Shown here piece after piece: positions 1 through 8,379 of a stretch of DNA of 58,422 bases. Origin of the DNA: Proteiniphilum sp. UBA1403 (GTDB taxonomy: Bacteria; Bacteroidota; Bacteroidia; Bacteroidales; Dysgonomonadaceae); contig DBQD01000072.1 in assembly GCA_002305715.1 (NCBI GenBank), positions 318 to 58,739 of the forward strand. Direction: 5' to 3'. A model generated the notes under the pieces. That model had not been told where the DNA came from. It did no database searches and was given only the letters and a program-made list of their open reading frames with translations. Position numbers and translations under genes: made by a program. Position 1 is the first letter of the stretch; each line of letters begins with the position of its first letter.

Positions 1-674
1 TTACCCGTTTTATCGCTATACCTCACGAATATTCCTATGTCGACTCGCTATCATATTTACATACCCCCATTGTATCGGCCTGATTTTCTGCAACCTTATA
101 ATGTCAAACACAAAGTTAGAAACATGTCGAAATAGCCTATCGGTAATAAAAATACAACAAAAAATCTAACTTTGAGTGATCCTCCAATATTAACTATCAT
201 GAAAGCTTTGACATAACCAACTTATAATACTCATCGGGTATACACGTATTGAATATCGATCAATTTGAGAACAGACTTCATTTTTATTGCAAATCCTCCA
301 ATTACTCGGTTCTTTGTCCATATTGAGGATATAAAAGCAAGCACAGGGATAACAATCATTAATTTAGCGAAAATGTGGAAAAGTAGTACGCAAACAGTAA
401 ATCCCTTAATGAAATCTATCACGAAATATGTCGGATGGGCTTTAAAGATAATAGAACTCCATTTTCCAAACACTACAAATATCTGGGTGACGGTCAATAG
501 GATTACAATCCTGCAGAATATAAGCTAATAATCAAGGAAGAGTGAACAAACTCCTAACTAGTCCCCATGAAGTTGGTATCATATATGGTAAAAGGATATA
601 TTTTCAACAGAAAGAGAACCCCGGAAAAGGAATAGCTAATAGATCTGTACTCTAGATTTACCTGGTTTAAGCAA
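1..674. other. AT-rich region without a recognisable gene
   Basis: No convincing gene is seen. Two overlapping open frames on opposite strands (about 231-497 minus, hydrophobic; 265-528 plus) match no family I recognise, and at least one must be spurious. A 9-base inverted pair, CAAAGTTAG at 111-119 and CTAACTTTG at 166-174, reads as two divergent Bacteroidota -7 boxes (TAACTTTG), but no matching -33 boxes are seen. The stretch lies directly before a transposase remnant and looks like decayed accessory DNA. Confidence 0.4.
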
Positions 675-968
675 ATGTATGAAGCCTCGACAGCAATATA
701 TGATCTGATTACGGGATACAAACCGGACGCCTTGATCCAATGGATGAAGAAGTACAGGAAGACAAAAGTAAATATACGTAAAACTTATATCACTGGAATC
801 AGGATGGATTATAACACTGTTAAAAACACTAGTAAAAACAATGTAACAAATGGTATTGCGGAAGGATTCGTAAACAAGCTGAAAGCTGTCAAAAGGGTTA
901 TATACCGAAGATCTGGACTAAAATTGCAAAAGCGGAAAATGATTATGGAAATGACCTTTTTCAACTAA
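660..968 (+). pseudogene. ISL3-family transposase, C-terminal remnant
   Basis: Only about the last 100 residues of a DDE transposase remain. The run NGIAEGFVNKLKAVKRVIY carries the EG-x-N-K-x-K-x-x-KR signature that holds the third catalytic acidic residue in ISL3 (IS204/IS1001/IS1096/IS1165) transposases, followed by the usual basic tail. ISL3 enzymes are normally about 400-550 residues, so the zinc-finger N-terminus and the first two catalytic aspartates are gone. No in-frame upstream continuation exists (stops before 660) and I could not find terminal inverted repeats. It is a dead relic. The family call is good; the exact ends are uncertain. Confidence 0.65.
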
Positions 969-1198
969 ATTGATGAAGAGCCATCTATTTCAGGAGGAGG
1001 CAACAGTCGATATACTAATTATCATTGTTATTTACACAACAATGCTTTTTATAGCATAACGTCATAAATAAATCTCTTATTTCAATACAGAAACAGAATA
1101 TTATTATATAAACTTGTATTTTAAATAATTTCTTAGACTTGAATATGAGGTATGAAGGAATACTTCACAGGTCAAACAGGATTAAAATATAAAGCGAG

Positions 1199-1552
1199 AT
1201 GAAGAATCAAGAGAAAATATACAAATTATCGTTCCCCAAGGTATATCCATTCTATGTGGAAAAAGCAGTTAAGAAAGGACGCACAAAGGAAGAGGTAGAT
1301 GAAATAATCTGTTGGCTGACAGGCTACAGCATAGAAGAGTTAGAACATATATTGAGGCAGGAGATGAATTTTGAGACTTTCTTCAAACAGGCTCCACAAA
1401 TCAACCCCAATGCTTCGAAGATTAAAGGAGTAATCTGTGGCTATCGGGTGGAAGAAATTGAAGACGACATTGTACGAAAAGCACGCTTTCTCGACAAATT
1501 GATCGACGAACTGGCCAAAGGGAGAGCCATGGAGAAGATATTGAGACAGTAA
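1199..1552 (+). CDS. DUF2200 family protein
   Basis: Small cytosolic protein of 117 residues. Family hallmarks are visible: VYPFYVEKAVKKGRTKEEVD near the N-terminus, the ICWLTGY segment, FETFFKQAPQINPNAS, ICGYRVEEIED and the C-terminal LIDELAKGRAMEKILR. Length matches the family, which is widespread and of unknown function. There is no signal peptide or membrane segment. It stands alone between the transposase remnant and a cyclophilin gene; the following gene has its own promoter-like box. No function is assigned. Confidence 0.85.
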   Translation: MKNQEKIYKLSFPKVYPFYVEKAVKKGRTKEEVDEIICWLTGYSIEELEHILRQEMNFETFFKQAPQINPNASKIKGVICGYRVEEIEDDIVRKARFLDKLIDELAKGRAMEKILRQ

Positions 1553-1606
1553 TATCTGAAATACAGTTTGGAAAAACAGCTAGTTTTATATGAAAACCAA
1601 AATAGC

Positions 1607-1614
1607 TACTTTTG
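1607..1614 (+). promoter_or_regulatory. Candidate -7 box for the cyclophilin gene
   Basis: TACTTTTG matches the Bacteroidota -7 consensus TAnnTTTG and lies about 31 bases before the ATG at 1646. No clear TTTG -33 box is seen at the usual 19-21 base spacing. Confidence 0.45.
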
Positions 1615-1645
1615 CAATTTCATTTTAAAATCAAGAAAGTAAATT

Positions 1646-2083
1646 ATGTATAAAGCAGAGATTCACACCGAGAAAGGTGTCATGAAAGTTATTTTTTTTG
1701 AGGAGGATGCACCCAACACCGTGGCCAATTTCGTAAAACTGAGTAAAGATGGTTTTTACGATGGATTGACATTCCACCGCGTAATTCCAAACTTTGTAAT
1801 ACAAGGTGGTTGTCCAAAGGGTACTGGTGTTGGGGGACCCGGTTACACCATCAAGTGTGAACTCACTGGTAATAACCAGTACCACGACCGTGGTGTAATG
1901 TCGATGGCTCACGCAGGACGCGATACTGGCGGATCGCAGTTTTTTATTTGTCACAGTCGCGATAACACTGCTCATCTCGATCGACACCATACCTGTTTTG
2001 GAAAAGTAACAGAAGGTTTAGATGTAATTGACATGATTCGTCTGGGTGATAAAATTGAGAAAATTGTGATAATTGAAGATTGA
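1646..2083 (+). CDS. Peptidyl-prolyl cis-trans isomerase, cyclophilin type
   Basis: Catalyses cis-trans isomerisation of prolyl bonds during protein folding. The 145-residue chain is a minimal cyclophilin: FHRVIPNFVIQGG contains the catalytic Arg and the Phe/Gln pocket, followed by GVMSMAHAG, GSQFFI and HLDRHHTCFGKV. There is no signal peptide, so it is probably cytosolic. The position of the conserved active-site Trp (WLDGKH in cyclophilin A) is His here, a change known in other bacterial cyclophilins to weaken cyclosporin binding. It is monocistronic, with a terminator-like hairpin just downstream. Confidence 0.95.
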   Translation: MYKAEIHTEKGVMKVIFFEEDAPNTVANFVKLSKDGFYDGLTFHRVIPNFVIQGGCPKGTGVGGPGYTIKCELTGNNQYHDRGVMSMAHAGRDTGGSQFFICHSRDNTAHLDRHHTCFGKVTEGLDVIDMIRLGDKIEKIVIIED

Positions 2084-2106
2084 TTTTCTCGTTAAACTGT
2101 TAAGGA

Positions 2107-2137
2107 TGTAGGATGTACACAACTTCCTGCATTTTTT
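2107..2137 (+). terminator. Rho-independent terminator after the cyclophilin gene
   Basis: A 7-bp stem, TGTAGGA (2107-2113) with TCCTGCA (2125-2131) and one G-U pair, is followed by six Ts. Confidence 0.6.
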
Positions 2138-2140
2138 AAT

Positions 2141-2148
2141 TACATTTG
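2141..2148 (+). promoter_or_regulatory. Candidate -7 box for the serine hydrolase gene
   Basis: TACATTTG fits TAnnTTTG and is followed by GC, 23 bases before the ATG at 2172. It lies immediately after the preceding terminator. No good -33 box is seen. Confidence 0.45.
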
Positions 2149-2171
2149 CCAACCAATAAAATCAAACGCGC

Positions 2172-3518
2172 ATGAAAATAGTACGTATTACACTTCGCAT
2201 CCTCATTTTACTGGCACTTATATGTGGATTTCTGTACCTAAACTCTTTGTTGCCGATCATTACTGGTTACGCAGCCAAAAACATGTCATCGGCATTATTT
2301 GTGGCCAAACGCACATATGAATCCATGGAGGAAACAGATTTGAATTTCTCTTTCATTCGATTCGTAAACAACAAAATCGACCCCTTGCAGAAAAGCGTGA
2401 AGAGCCGCTTCCTCTGGCACACATCACGCACCACTTTTGTAAATGGCTTCGGTAGTATCTTGGTGAATGATTATGATGTAAACGAGATTCATTCTCGTCT
2501 CTATCCGGTTGTACCTGTTTTACCAGAAAATCCTGAAAGTATTCCATGGCCAATGGGGGATTTGATTACCAAACCCATCCATTCGGGTATCAACATGGAG
2601 AAGCTTAACCTTGCCATGGAACAAGCCTTTGCCGATACTATCCCCTTTAAAGGCACCTTTGCAGTAATGGTTGTCTATAAAGGGCAACCTATTGTTGAGA
2701 AGTATGCGAAGGGTTTTTCCGCTGATAATCTTTTCCTAAGCTGGTCGATGGCTAAAAGTTTCACCAATGCACTGACTGGCATTCTGGTGAAAGAGGGTAA
2801 ACTAAATATTCATGAACCAGCAGACATAGATGAGTGGCAGAACGACGAAAGAAGTCAGATCACCATTAACAATCTAATGCAAATGAATAGTGGTTTGGAG
2901 TGGAACGAAGACTATGGGAACAGTTCAGACGTGAACAACATGCTTCATAAGAAAGGTGATATGGCACATTTTGCCATAGAAAAACCGCTGAAATTTACCC
3001 CGGGAACAGTTTTTGAGTATTCATCGGGGTCCACCAACATTGTCTCATACCTCATGCGCAAGGCAATTGGTTATGACTCTGAATATTTCGCCTTTCCGCG
3101 TGAAAAGCTTTTCAACAAAATTGGAATGCGCAGTGCAATATTTGAATTAGATGCATCGGGAACGTTCGTCGGCTCCTCTTATCTATATGCCTCCTTACGC
3201 GACTATGCACGCTTTGGGTTACTTTACCTGAACAATGGAAAGTGGTTGGGAAAACAGGTTCTACCAAATGAATGGGTGGAATATTCAACCACCCCTGCAG
3301 CCGGATCGGACGATAGATACGGTGCCTTTTTCTGGTTGAACAAATCGGGTGTAGACCATCCAGATGTGCCCCGTGATATGTATAGTTGCCGCGGGCACGA
3401 CGGACAGTACATCTATATAATACCTTCAAAAGAAATGGTTATTGTACGTACCGGTTACTCTAAAAAAGGAGAGTTCGACGAAAATCGATTTATTGCTGCC
3501 ATCATCGATGCACTTTAG
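2172..3518 (+). CDS. Serine hydrolase, class C beta-lactamase-like
   Basis: A 448-residue member of the beta-lactamase/penicillin-binding-protein-like serine hydrolases (AmpC, esterase and D-aminopeptidase relatives). Residues 7-33 form one hydrophobic signal or anchor helix, so the enzyme is expected in the periplasm. The nucleophile motif is S192-M-A-K195 (SWSMAKSFTN). The second motif is Y283-S-S (FEYSSGSTN) in place of Y-x-N, and the third is close to RGHDGQ near residue 405. About 150 residues precede the catalytic core. The substrate cannot be deduced; many relatives are esterases or peptidases and not resistance enzymes. It is a single gene, not obviously co-transcribed with its neighbours. 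Confidence 0.85.
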   Translation: MKIVRITLRILILLALICGFLYLNSLLPIITGYAAKNMSSALFVAKRTYESMEETDLNFSFIRFVNNKIDPLQKSVKSRFLWHTSRTTFVNGFGSILVNDYDVNEIHSRLYPVVPVLPENPESIPWPMGDLITKPIHSGINMEKLNLAMEQAFADTIPFKGTFAVMVVYKGQPIVEKYAKGFSADNLFLSWSMAKSFTNALTGILVKEGKLNIHEPADIDEWQNDERSQITINNLMQMNSGLEWNEDYGNSSDVNNMLHKKGDMAHFAIEKPLKFTPGTVFEYSSGSTNIVSYLMRKAIGYDSEYFAFPREKLFNKIGMRSAIFELDASGTFVGSSYLYASLRDYARFGLLYLNNGKWLGKQVLPNEWVEYSTTPAAGSDDRYGAFFWLNKSGVDHPDVPRDMYSCRGHDGQYIYIIPSKEMVIVRTGYSKKGEFDENRFIAAIIDAL

Positions 3519-3637
3519 TAATTAAAGATAATTAAATCTCCTTACAAAAATCATAACACCGCTAATTTTCAAACATAAGGTAACAATTATTTGTTATCAT
3601 ATTAGCAATATTGCATAACATCCATAAAACCAAAGAC

Positions 3638-3898
3638 ATGAAAGTAGCGATATGGGACACCTATGTAACTAAACGAGAGGGAAATATCATGCATTTCGAC
3701 ATCATTGTCCCAGTTGAGATCAACGATCCAGAATTGATTTATACATATGGGAAGGAATACCTAAGGAGAAAGGGTCAGGAAGATCAGCCGTTCACATCTA
3801 AAGAATCTCAGTTCTGTCACATCGAGGCTGTGAAAGCGGAATGGGAACAAGATATTAAGGAAAGAGGATATGCTATTGTGGAAATGGAAAACTGTTAA
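3638..3898 (+). CDS. DUF2024 family protein
   Basis: An 86-residue cytosolic protein starting at the ATG at 3638; the frame could open earlier at a TTG, but MKVAIWDTYV is the family N-terminus. Typical blocks are MHFDIIVP, LIYTYGKEYL, SQFCHIEAVK and the ending GYAIVEMENC. The FCHIE Cys/His pair and the final Cys are conserved in the members I know of. Function is unknown. It stands alone, 119 bases after the hydrolase gene. Confidence 0.85.
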   Translation: MKVAIWDTYVTKREGNIMHFDIIVPVEINDPELIYTYGKEYLRRKGQEDQPFTSKESQFCHIEAVKAEWEQDIKERGYAIVEMENC

Positions 3899-4252
3899 AC
3901 TGATCTGGAAATAATATTATACAATATTCTCTATAATAAGCCGGACGGGGTTTGTAATAGTTCTGCTTTATCTCAAGATGACACCACTGAAAGTAAAGGA
4001 AAAGCCATTTGCAATGACGGGCAAAATGCAGTAATAGCATAAAGAGAGATTGTGAACAAGGGTTACCAATTCTCACAGAGTTATCTGAAAGAATTGAAAT
4101 ACCCTCCTGCAATTACTGTTAACTGACTCTATGTTGATACATCCCTATTTTCAAGAGTAGATAGATGCCATCTCCTTTTTATCGAAAGGGTACCTGTTTT
4201 CACATGCTTTATATAGACATTAAAAGCATTTAGAAGTAGTAGGTCGTGTAAA
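3899..4252. other. Intergenic, no gene seen
   Basis: A 354-base gap between DUF2024 and the converging AHSA1 gene. Short open stretches on the plus strand (about 4040-4125) end in stops and match nothing I recognise. No clear terminator or RNA gene is seen. Confidence 0.4.
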
Positions 4253-5167
4253 TCATTCTCCCATAGACAACAATAGTTCATCCAGTTGATTTAATGCAAC
4301 TGAAAAACCCTCTATAAACCCCATCTGTAAGTTGGCTTCAAGGTCTTCAGTGCTGTCGAATGAAATAGTGAGTTCTATCAGCACATCTCCATTGGTTTCA
4401 TGAAAGATTATTTCCCAAATATTCGGAGGAAATTCAGAGCTTGGTGCTCCATTTTCATCAGAAAAACCATCTTTTGCACGGAAAGATTTTTCGTTTTTTA
4501 TCTCCATAAAATCGACCTTTCCCCAATGGTATTCACCTTCGGGGCCAATCATTGCATAATGCCAGTAACCACCTTCTTTGAAGTCCATTACCTTGGTCTC
4601 TGCCCTCCAAGGTTTCGGGCCCCACCAATTGTCGAGCAGTTTGGCTATGGTCCAAGCTTGCCACACTTGTTGGAGTGAAGCACGAAAATTACGTTTAACA
4701 TAGATAATGCTGTTTTCTTTGTCAATAGAAAATTCAGCTCCACTCGCTGCTTTCGATTCAACGTACTTTTTAAAGTTGTCTAAAATTGCTTGCCAGCCTA
4801 AACGTTGCATTTCAGGATCGTTCTGACTTTCTGCATCAAAAGTGATTACAACTAATGTGAAGCCATCATCAACGGAAAAGTTTATATCCGCTGTTCGACC
4901 ATCTTCCATCGTGTATGCAATTTTCTCATAAACGACCACTTCATCATAAGTTGATTTGAAATCAAAGCCAAAACTCCCGTTCTTAGCCTCCATTCTTGCA
5001 CTGAAGATACCACCCACATGCAAATCGTTCGATGCAAGAGGACAATGCCAATCGTCACTGGAAAAGTTCCAACCAACAATATGCTCAGGTTGGGTATAAT
5101 AGTTCCACACTTTTTGAATATCACATTGAATAGTCGAGCGAACTGTGATCTTTGTCGTTTCCATCAT
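4253..5167 (-). CDS. Tandem AHSA1/SRPBCC domain protein
   Basis: A 304-residue cytosolic protein made of two consecutive START-like (AHSA1) ligand-pocket folds, roughly residues 5-145 and 150-304. Each starts with the family pattern of a beta strand followed by a helix ending in W and a glycine-proline rich turn: VWNYYTQPEHIVGW in the first copy, VWQAWTIAKLLDNWWGPKPW in the second. The first copy also has LGWQAILDNFKKYVES, the typical C-terminal helix. AHSA1 domains bind hydrophobic ligands or Hsp90; most bacterial members are uncharacterised. The usual protein has one domain of about 150 residues, so this is an internal duplication or fusion. The first Met of MMETT is taken; the second is equally possible. 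Confidence 0.85.
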   Translation of the reverse strand: MMETTKITVRSTIQCDIQKVWNYYTQPEHIVGWNFSSDDWHCPLASNDLHVGGIFSARMEAKNGSFGFDFKSTYDEVVVYEKIAYTMEDGRTADINFSVDDGFTLVVITFDAESQNDPEMQRLGWQAILDNFKKYVESKAASGAEFSIDKENSIIYVKRNFRASLQQVWQAWTIAKLLDNWWGPKPWRAETKVMDFKEGGYWHYAMIGPEGEYHWGKVDFMEIKNEKSFRAKDGFSDENGAPSSEFPPNIWEIIFHETNGDVLIELTISFDSTEDLEANLQMGFIEGFSVALNQLDELLLSMGE

Positions 5168-5390
5168 CTTGAATTTTTAATTGTTGCGCATTATATAGTT
5201 ACAAGTAAAAGATAATACAATAAATGATTGCATGGCTTGTGGGAAGAAAACGATATACTCGAACCTGACATCTACATCATGATGTTGATGGTTATCTCCA
5301 GTTAGAGACAATAATAGAAATCAGAATCAATCCTTGCTTCAATTATCATCAATTAAAACAATATGTTCTGATAAAAAGTTGACAAAAAGA

Positions 5391-6713
5391 TCAGTCCATT
5401 TTTACTTTACTCTCTTTTTCACGCCACTGTAGTGGACTACAGTTCATTTTTTGTGTGAAAGCCCTGCCAAAGACCGATGGTGAACTGAAACCCGACATAG
5501 TGGCTATATGGGTAATTGTCAGATCAGGACGAGTAAGGAGCAACCGTTTACTCTCCTCTAATCGATAACGCATAACAAATTGATAAAAATTTTTACCATA
5601 ACCTTCGTTGAATAAACGAGATAAATAACTTCGATTTAAAGGCAGTATCTCCATAGCATCTGTTAACTTGAAATCTCTCCTCAAATAGGGTTTATCCGTC
5701 TCCATCCATATTTCGAGTTTGCTCTTGTATTCAGGTAGTTTATCTGTGATTGGAGATTTTTCAAATTTTAAAACATCTCGCAGGCTCTCTTCATTCTTCA
5801 CTTTGTCTATTTGATTTCCTCTTGATTCTGACTGCATGATCTCCCTTATTTGGGCATGTGCATCATCCAACCCCTCTTTGAAGTAACCTTCGGGATAAGG
5901 GCTCTTCCAAAATAAGACTCGATAGAAACCATAGAGTAGAAAAATAAAAATGATAATGTTGTGCATCAACACACTACGAACATCATTGCTGAATATGACC
6001 ACTTCACACGAAAGTGTGATCACAAAATTACCGAAAATATAATCCCCTAACCATTTTACATCGATCTGCTCCATCGATGCAAAGTTATTTTCACACCATT
6101 CGATATAATTATTGCGGTAACGAAGCATGAGGATGACTCCTAGAATCGGATAAAAGAGGATAACTAAACGAAGCCATACATTCAAATTCCAAGGCTCTCT
6201 CATCAAGTCGCTCCAGTTACTAAAATCAGGATTTGCTATTTTCAAAATCCTAACTTGCAAAATATAAATAAACAAAATGACCAAGGTAGGAAGAAAAAGG
6301 TAAAACGACCGTCGCAGTGTCAACCAACCGGGACGAAATGCTTCTAATGGATAAAGAAGAAAAATATAGGCATATGTACTGCCATAAATCAACATGGAGA
6401 ACGACATAAAAGTATATTTTACAACTCCAGCATATCCTGTGGTCCAACCTCTTATTAGAGAAAAGAGATTGGTTAGTCCAACCATGAAAAGTAAAAAAGC
6501 GAACAGTTTATCGGCGCGACTCTCTTTTTTTTGCATGATTAACATGAATGCGCCGTAAAGACATAGAAGGCAGACCATCGACATCAATGTATGGCGGAAG
6601 TATCGAAACGACTCCAATGAGATTTGCAATAAAAATGAGTGTCCTAAAGCGACAAGCAACAATATTATGGTATAAATGATACCTCGTTTATAGTGTGATA
6701 TAAGTTTCTGCAT
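5391..6713 (-). CDS. AraC-family regulator with multi-pass membrane N-terminus
   Basis: A 440-residue protein. The first 260 residues contain about seven hydrophobic segments (for example IIYTIILLLVALGHSFLL, LMSMVCLLCLYGAFMLIM, LFLPTLVILFIYIL and NIIIFIFLLYGFYRVLF). A soluble linker follows, then a C-terminal AraC double helix-turn-helix at about residues 335-437, with LNRSYLSRLFNEGYGKNFYQ and the diagnostic ITHIATMSGFSSPSVFGRAF. The protein should sit in the inner membrane with its DNA-binding domain in the cytosol, so a membrane-side signal would control transcription directly. No kinase or receiver domain is present. It is divergent from the outer-membrane barrel gene at 7157, which is a reasonable candidate target. 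Confidence 0.85.
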   Translation of the reverse strand: MQKLISHYKRGIIYTIILLLVALGHSFLLQISLESFRYFRHTLMSMVCLLCLYGAFMLIMQKKESRADKLFAFLLFMVGLTNLFSLIRGWTTGYAGVVKYTFMSFSMLIYGSTYAYIFLLYPLEAFRPGWLTLRRSFYLFLPTLVILFIYILQVRILKIANPDFSNWSDLMREPWNLNVWLRLVILFYPILGVILMLRYRNNYIEWCENNFASMEQIDVKWLGDYIFGNFVITLSCEVVIFSNDVRSVLMHNIIIFIFLLYGFYRVLFWKSPYPEGYFKEGLDDAHAQIREIMQSESRGNQIDKVKNEESLRDVLKFEKSPITDKLPEYKSKLEIWMETDKPYLRRDFKLTDAMEILPLNRSYLSRLFNEGYGKNFYQFVMRYRLEESKRLLLTRPDLTITHIATMSGFSSPSVFGRAFTQKMNCSPLQWREKESKVKMD

Positions 6714-7156
6714 AGTCTTTTATTACCGGAATAATGTTGGTATATCAAACAATTTTTGTGGCTGCATGGAGCAAAATCCGATTTAACGCAGCATTGATGT
6801 GGATGTATAAAAAACGGCCAAAAATAGTGTATTTTTTACATTCAGCAAAACTTTTTATCCTGTGCAAAAAGTATGTTGTTGCTATGAAAGCTTGAATAAA
6901 ACAAATTGATAATTGATAAAAAAAGTATCACAAAGTAAATAAAACACCATTCTCTCTTTTTTTTACCACTAGTAAATATGTTTTTACAACCTGCAAAAAG
7001 CAACTAGTAATCGAATATTTGAATTCTCTACCTTTGTCACCCAGAATTGAAAACTGGGGGGGGTAAAAGATGTTAGGGGGATCCCTTCTGAAAGTGAGAT
7101 ATAGCGGATGCCGAAAAGCTCTACGAGTAGGCTTAAAAAAAATTACATTGTATCTT
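6714..7156. other. Divergent intergenic region between regulator and barrel genes
   Basis: These 443 AT-rich bases hold no gene. The region must contain the promoters of the AraC-type regulator (minus) and of the barrel gene (plus). A TACCTTTG -7 box lies at 7029-7036. A CCCAG/CTGGG hairpin with a run of Gs (about 7040-7065) would sit in the leader of the barrel transcript. Confidence 0.4.
7029..7036 (+). promoter_or_regulatory. Candidate -7 box for the barrel gene
   Basis: TACCTTTG fits TAnnTTTG. It predicts a leader of about 115 bases before the ATG at 7157. No -33 box with good spacing is seen. Confidence 0.4.
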
Positions 7157-7723
7157 ATGACTAAAAAAATTGTTGCATTTATTTTGGTAATCACCTGCGG
7201 AGCAGTAATGAGTATCCAAGCACAGAATCATTTCTCTAAAGGAGACAAAGTCGTTAATGTTGGCCTTGGGATTGGTAGCTATTATGGTGGCGACGGATAT
7301 ACGAGCAGTATACCTCCTATTTCTGTTTCATATGAACAGGGTATCATGGACGGACTTCTCGATGGAAAAGGCTCTATTGGTGTAGGAGGATATTTGGGAT
7401 ATACCTCCAATAAGTGGGAAACAACATTAGGTTCTTCATCATATGGATGGAAATACAATTATATCATTATTGGTGCACGTGGTGCATTTCACTATCAATT
7501 CGTGAATAAATTGGATACCTATGCCGGCTTAATGTTGGGATATAATGCTGTCAGCAGTAGTGCCTTTGGTGATGGATCAAATTTTGGGTCGCCAACAGCT
7601 TCTGGCATTGGATACTCAGCATTCATCGGAGGACGTTATCTTATATCCGATAAATTGACTGCTTTTGCAGAAATTGGATATGGTATTTCAGCTCTTCAGT
7701 TGGGTATTTCATTCAGACTATAA
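7157..7723 (+). CDS. Small outer-membrane beta-barrel protein
   Basis: A 188-residue protein with a clear signal peptide, MTKKIVAFILVITCGAVMSIQAQ, which fixes the start at 7157 rather than further upstream in the open frame. The mature part alternates polar and hydrophobic residues in strands rich in Gly, Tyr and Ser (VNVGLGIGSYYG, GVGGYLGYTSNKWETT, YIIIGARGAFHYQF, LDTYAGLMLGYNAVS, SAFIGGRYLISDKLTAFAEIGYGISALQLGISFRL) and ends in an aromatic-Arg-Leu barrel end. This is the pattern of an 8-stranded OmpA/OmpX-type barrel. Function is unknown; such proteins are often adhesins or stress-induced porins. A very strong terminator follows. Confidence 0.85.
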   Translation: MTKKIVAFILVITCGAVMSIQAQNHFSKGDKVVNVGLGIGSYYGGDGYTSSIPPISVSYEQGIMDGLLDGKGSIGVGGYLGYTSNKWETTLGSSSYGWKYNYIIIGARGAFHYQFVNKLDTYAGLMLGYNAVSSSAFGDGSNFGSPTASGIGYSAFIGGRYLISDKLTAFAEIGYGISALQLGISFRL

Positions 7724-7786
7724 AATAATTAGATATAGACGTAGAGTCTGCATTATAGTAGATTCTGTTCTAGTAGCTGTAAGTTC

Positions 7787-7823
7787 AAATCAGGAGGTAA
7801 ACTACTTGTTTATCTCCTGATTT
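7787..7823 (+). terminator. Rho-independent terminator after the barrel gene
   Basis: A 16-bp hairpin with one G-U pair runs from AAATCAGGAGGTAAAC to GTTTATCTCCTGATTT around a 5-base loop. The A-rich 5' side and T-rich 3' side allow it to work in both directions. Confidence 0.8.
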
Positions 7824-7952
7824 CGTATACAAAAAAACACTTTACTCAAATTTTAAATCATCCAATGAAAAAACAATCATGATTCAGTATAACTATATGT
7901 TAAATATTATACTAGTGTGAAAAGAATAAACAGATCTCATTGAAGGATGTGA

Positions 7953-8216
7953 TTGTCTTATTTTTTTCTAGAAAGAAGAAATAACAAATCGGGTCCTCTG
8001 GCATTTATTATTTTTAATGCGAATGACGATGTAGTACTACCTGCAACTAAATTCCGGCATGTGGAAGCGTTAATTGAAAGAAAGGCTCCAGTTACATATT
8101 TACTTAATCCTAGAGGAGGATATGCTCTTGAGAACAGTGACTGTTTACAATATGAGAATCAGATTATAAAAGAATTGACAGAGTGGTTAAACAATATGAA
8201 AGGAATTAATCATTAA
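7953..8216 (+). pseudogene. Alpha/beta-hydrolase (esterase) C-terminal fragment
   Basis: Only the last 80 or so residues of an acetyl-esterase/xylanase-associated alpha/beta-hydrolase are present. FNANDDVVLPATKFRHVEAL matches the block carrying the acidic residue of the triad (DDKVVP-type), and TYLLNPRGGYALENS matches the PxGGHGWG block where the catalytic His should be; here it is Tyr. The nucleophile elbow (GxSxG) and all upstream parts are missing, and no in-frame ATG precedes the matching segment; the frame opens only with a TTG. It is best read as a decayed gene remnant. Confidence 0.6.
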
Positions 8217-8231
8217 ATGAAGGAAAGAAAG

Positions 8232-8306
8232 TGAACCGTACTGGATTCGAACCAGTGACCTCTGCCCTGTCAAGGCAGCGCTCTAAACCAGCTGAGCTAA
8301 CGATTC
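8232..8306 (-). tRNA. tRNA-Val(GAC)
   Basis: A 75-base cloverleaf on the minus strand: acceptor GAATCGT/ACGGTTC, D-arm GCTC...GAGC, anticodon stem CTGCC/GGCAG with loop TTGACAG (anticodon GAC, reading GUC), and T-arm ACTGG-TTCGAAT-CCAGT. The discriminator base is A. The CCA end is not encoded. Confidence 0.9.
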
Positions 8307-8379
8307 AATGATGCAAATTTACAAATAAATCTGCAATTTTCACATTTGATCGAATAGATTCTTCGGGTCAGTGAGCATA

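Noticed and set aside
231..528. Two overlapping open frames of about 87-88 codons on opposite strands
   Set aside because: Neither matches a known family, they overlap almost fully, and the DNA around them is decayed. The hydrophobic minus-strand frame could be a membrane fragment but has no support.
3899..4252. Possible small gene on either strand after DUF2024
   Set aside because: Frames are short, interrupted by stops and match no family; treated as intergenic.
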